Source of the DNA: CAZFBR01 sp035353495 [NCBI: uncultured bacterium]
GTDB lineage: Bacteria > DAOPZR01
Length of the DNA: 5,812 bases
Direction of reading: 5' to 3'
Assembly (NCBI GenBank): GCA_964517215.1
Contig: CAZFBR010000216.1
Location: 1 to 5,812, forward strand
Every line of letters begins with the position of its first letter. Within the stretch, counting starts at the first letter, position 1. The notes beneath the pieces were generated by a model. It did not search any database. It was not told where the DNA came from and saw only the letters and a program-made list of their open reading frames with translations. A program made the position numbers and the translations under genes. This document shows positions 5,425 through 5,812 of the stretch, in pieces.

Positions 5425-5793
5425 TTATGGCGCGACGGGCGCGGGCAGGCCGGCGTCCCGCCGCAGTCGGGAAAAATCCAGGCCGCGGATGAACGGCGGC
5501 AGATTGGTCCATACCGCGTGATAGCCGAAACCGCCTGCGGTCATCTCGCGAATGGCTTCGTCGGTGGTCCACCCCTGCACTGCGACGCGGTAGACCGCGA
5601 CCATGGTGCCGGTACGGTCAGCGCCATGCTGGCAATGGACGAAGACGGGCGTGTGTGTGGGATCGCTGACGATTTGCAGGAAACGGACCATATCCGCATA
5701 TTCGGGGTGCCAGGTGTTGAAGGTGATGTGTTCGTAGCGGATGGCGGCGGGCATCCCCGAACTGCGGCAACTCGGCGTCCGCACCATCATCAC
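5425..5793 (-). CDS. Dual-specificity / tyrosine phosphatase-like protein, N-terminus displaced
   Basis: This encodes the catalytic half of a cysteine-based protein phosphatase. The P-loop V-H-C-Q-H-G-A-D-R-T-G is intact, with nucleophile Cys54 and Arg60 in the C-x5-R arrangement (numbered from the GTG at 5793). It is preceded by I-R-Y-E-H-I-x-F-N-T-W-H-P-E and R-F-L-Q-I-V-S-D-P, and followed by V-Y-R-V-x-V-Q-G-W, E-M-T-x-G-G-F-G-Y-H and N-L-P-P-F-I-R, all typical of one bacterial phosphatase family. That family usually has about 60 further N-terminal residues with a G-(V/I)-(R/K)-T-(V/I)-(I/V)-x-L-R-x-F-H-S segment. Here the frame meets a TGA at 5806-5808. The expected segment is instead encoded on the opposite strand at 5741-5812. 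Residues 1 to about 14 in this frame are therefore probably not authentic. Possible starts are GTG 5793, ATG 5790, ATG 5787 or ATG 5754. The gene is broken or mis-assembled at about 5741-5755. Confidence 0.75.
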   Translation of the reverse strand: MMMVRTPSCRSSGMPAAIRYEHITFNTWHPEYADMVRFLQIVSDPTHTPVFVHCQHGADRTGTMVAVYRVAVQGWTTDEAIREMTAGGFGYHAVWTNLPPFIRGLDFSRLRRDAGLPAPVAP

Positions 5794-5812
5794 CCTGCGC
5801 GGCTTTCATTCC
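5741..5812 (+). pseudogene. N-terminal fragment of the same phosphatase family, inverted, running off the window
   Basis: On the plus strand an open frame from ATG 5741-5743 to the window edge reads A-A-G-I-P-E-L-R-Q-L-G-V-R-T-I-I-T-L-R-G-F-H-S. This is the usual N-terminal beta-strand and loop of the phosphatase whose catalytic half lies on the minus strand directly to the left. In an intact gene this segment would sit some 10 codons before I-R-Y-E-H, on the same strand. Here it points the other way and overlaps the first codons of the minus-strand frame. It may be the start of an inverted second copy, a true inversion, or a chimeric join at a contig end. Confidence 0.6.

Overview
The window is high in G+C and looks like a Gram-negative bacterium. 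It encodes an outer-membrane efflux lipoprotein, uses clear Shine-Dalgarno sites and sigma-70-like promoters, and has GTG and TTG starts. The mix of a nitrile-hydratase-leader (NHLP) peptide precursor, a DUF2723/TMEM260-type membrane glycosyltransferase and a small flagellin-like protein would fit a PVC-type, deltaproteobacterial or similar lineage. The sequence alone does not settle the taxon.

Layout from left to right: the 3' end of an unrecognised plus-strand gene (to 188) converges on a minus-strand block that fills the rest of the window. In transcription order, from high to low coordinates, the minus-strand block holds: a dual-specificity-type phosphatase broken near the right edge (5425-5793); a strong promoter and a 207-residue flagellin-like protein (4636-5259); a 615-residue DUF2723 membrane glycosyltransferase (2784-4631), whose first codons overlap a textbook intrinsic terminator; a 191-residue RiPP precursor (2109-2684) behind a leader with a 20-nt perfect palindrome; its intrinsic terminator (about 2066-2092); and, two bases beyond that T-tract, the promoter of a TolC-like outer-membrane lipoprotein (249-2009).

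The most interesting object is the RiPP precursor. It carries two tandem copies of the nitrile-hydratase-alpha-like leader fold. These are followed by a canonical L-S-x-x-x-L-x-x-V-A-G-G cleavage site and a 43-44 residue core with six cysteines and many Ser/Thr. No modifying enzyme or dedicated ABC transporter lies in the window, so it is either the edge of a larger cluster or an orphan precursor modified in trans. The adjacent outer-membrane factor could be the outer component of its exporter, which is inference from position only.

At the extreme right, the phosphatase signature (H-C-x5-R) is on the minus strand, but the N-terminal part typical of the same family is read on the plus strand up to the window end. 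This is a head-to-head inversion inside one gene, more likely an assembly or amplification chimera than biology.
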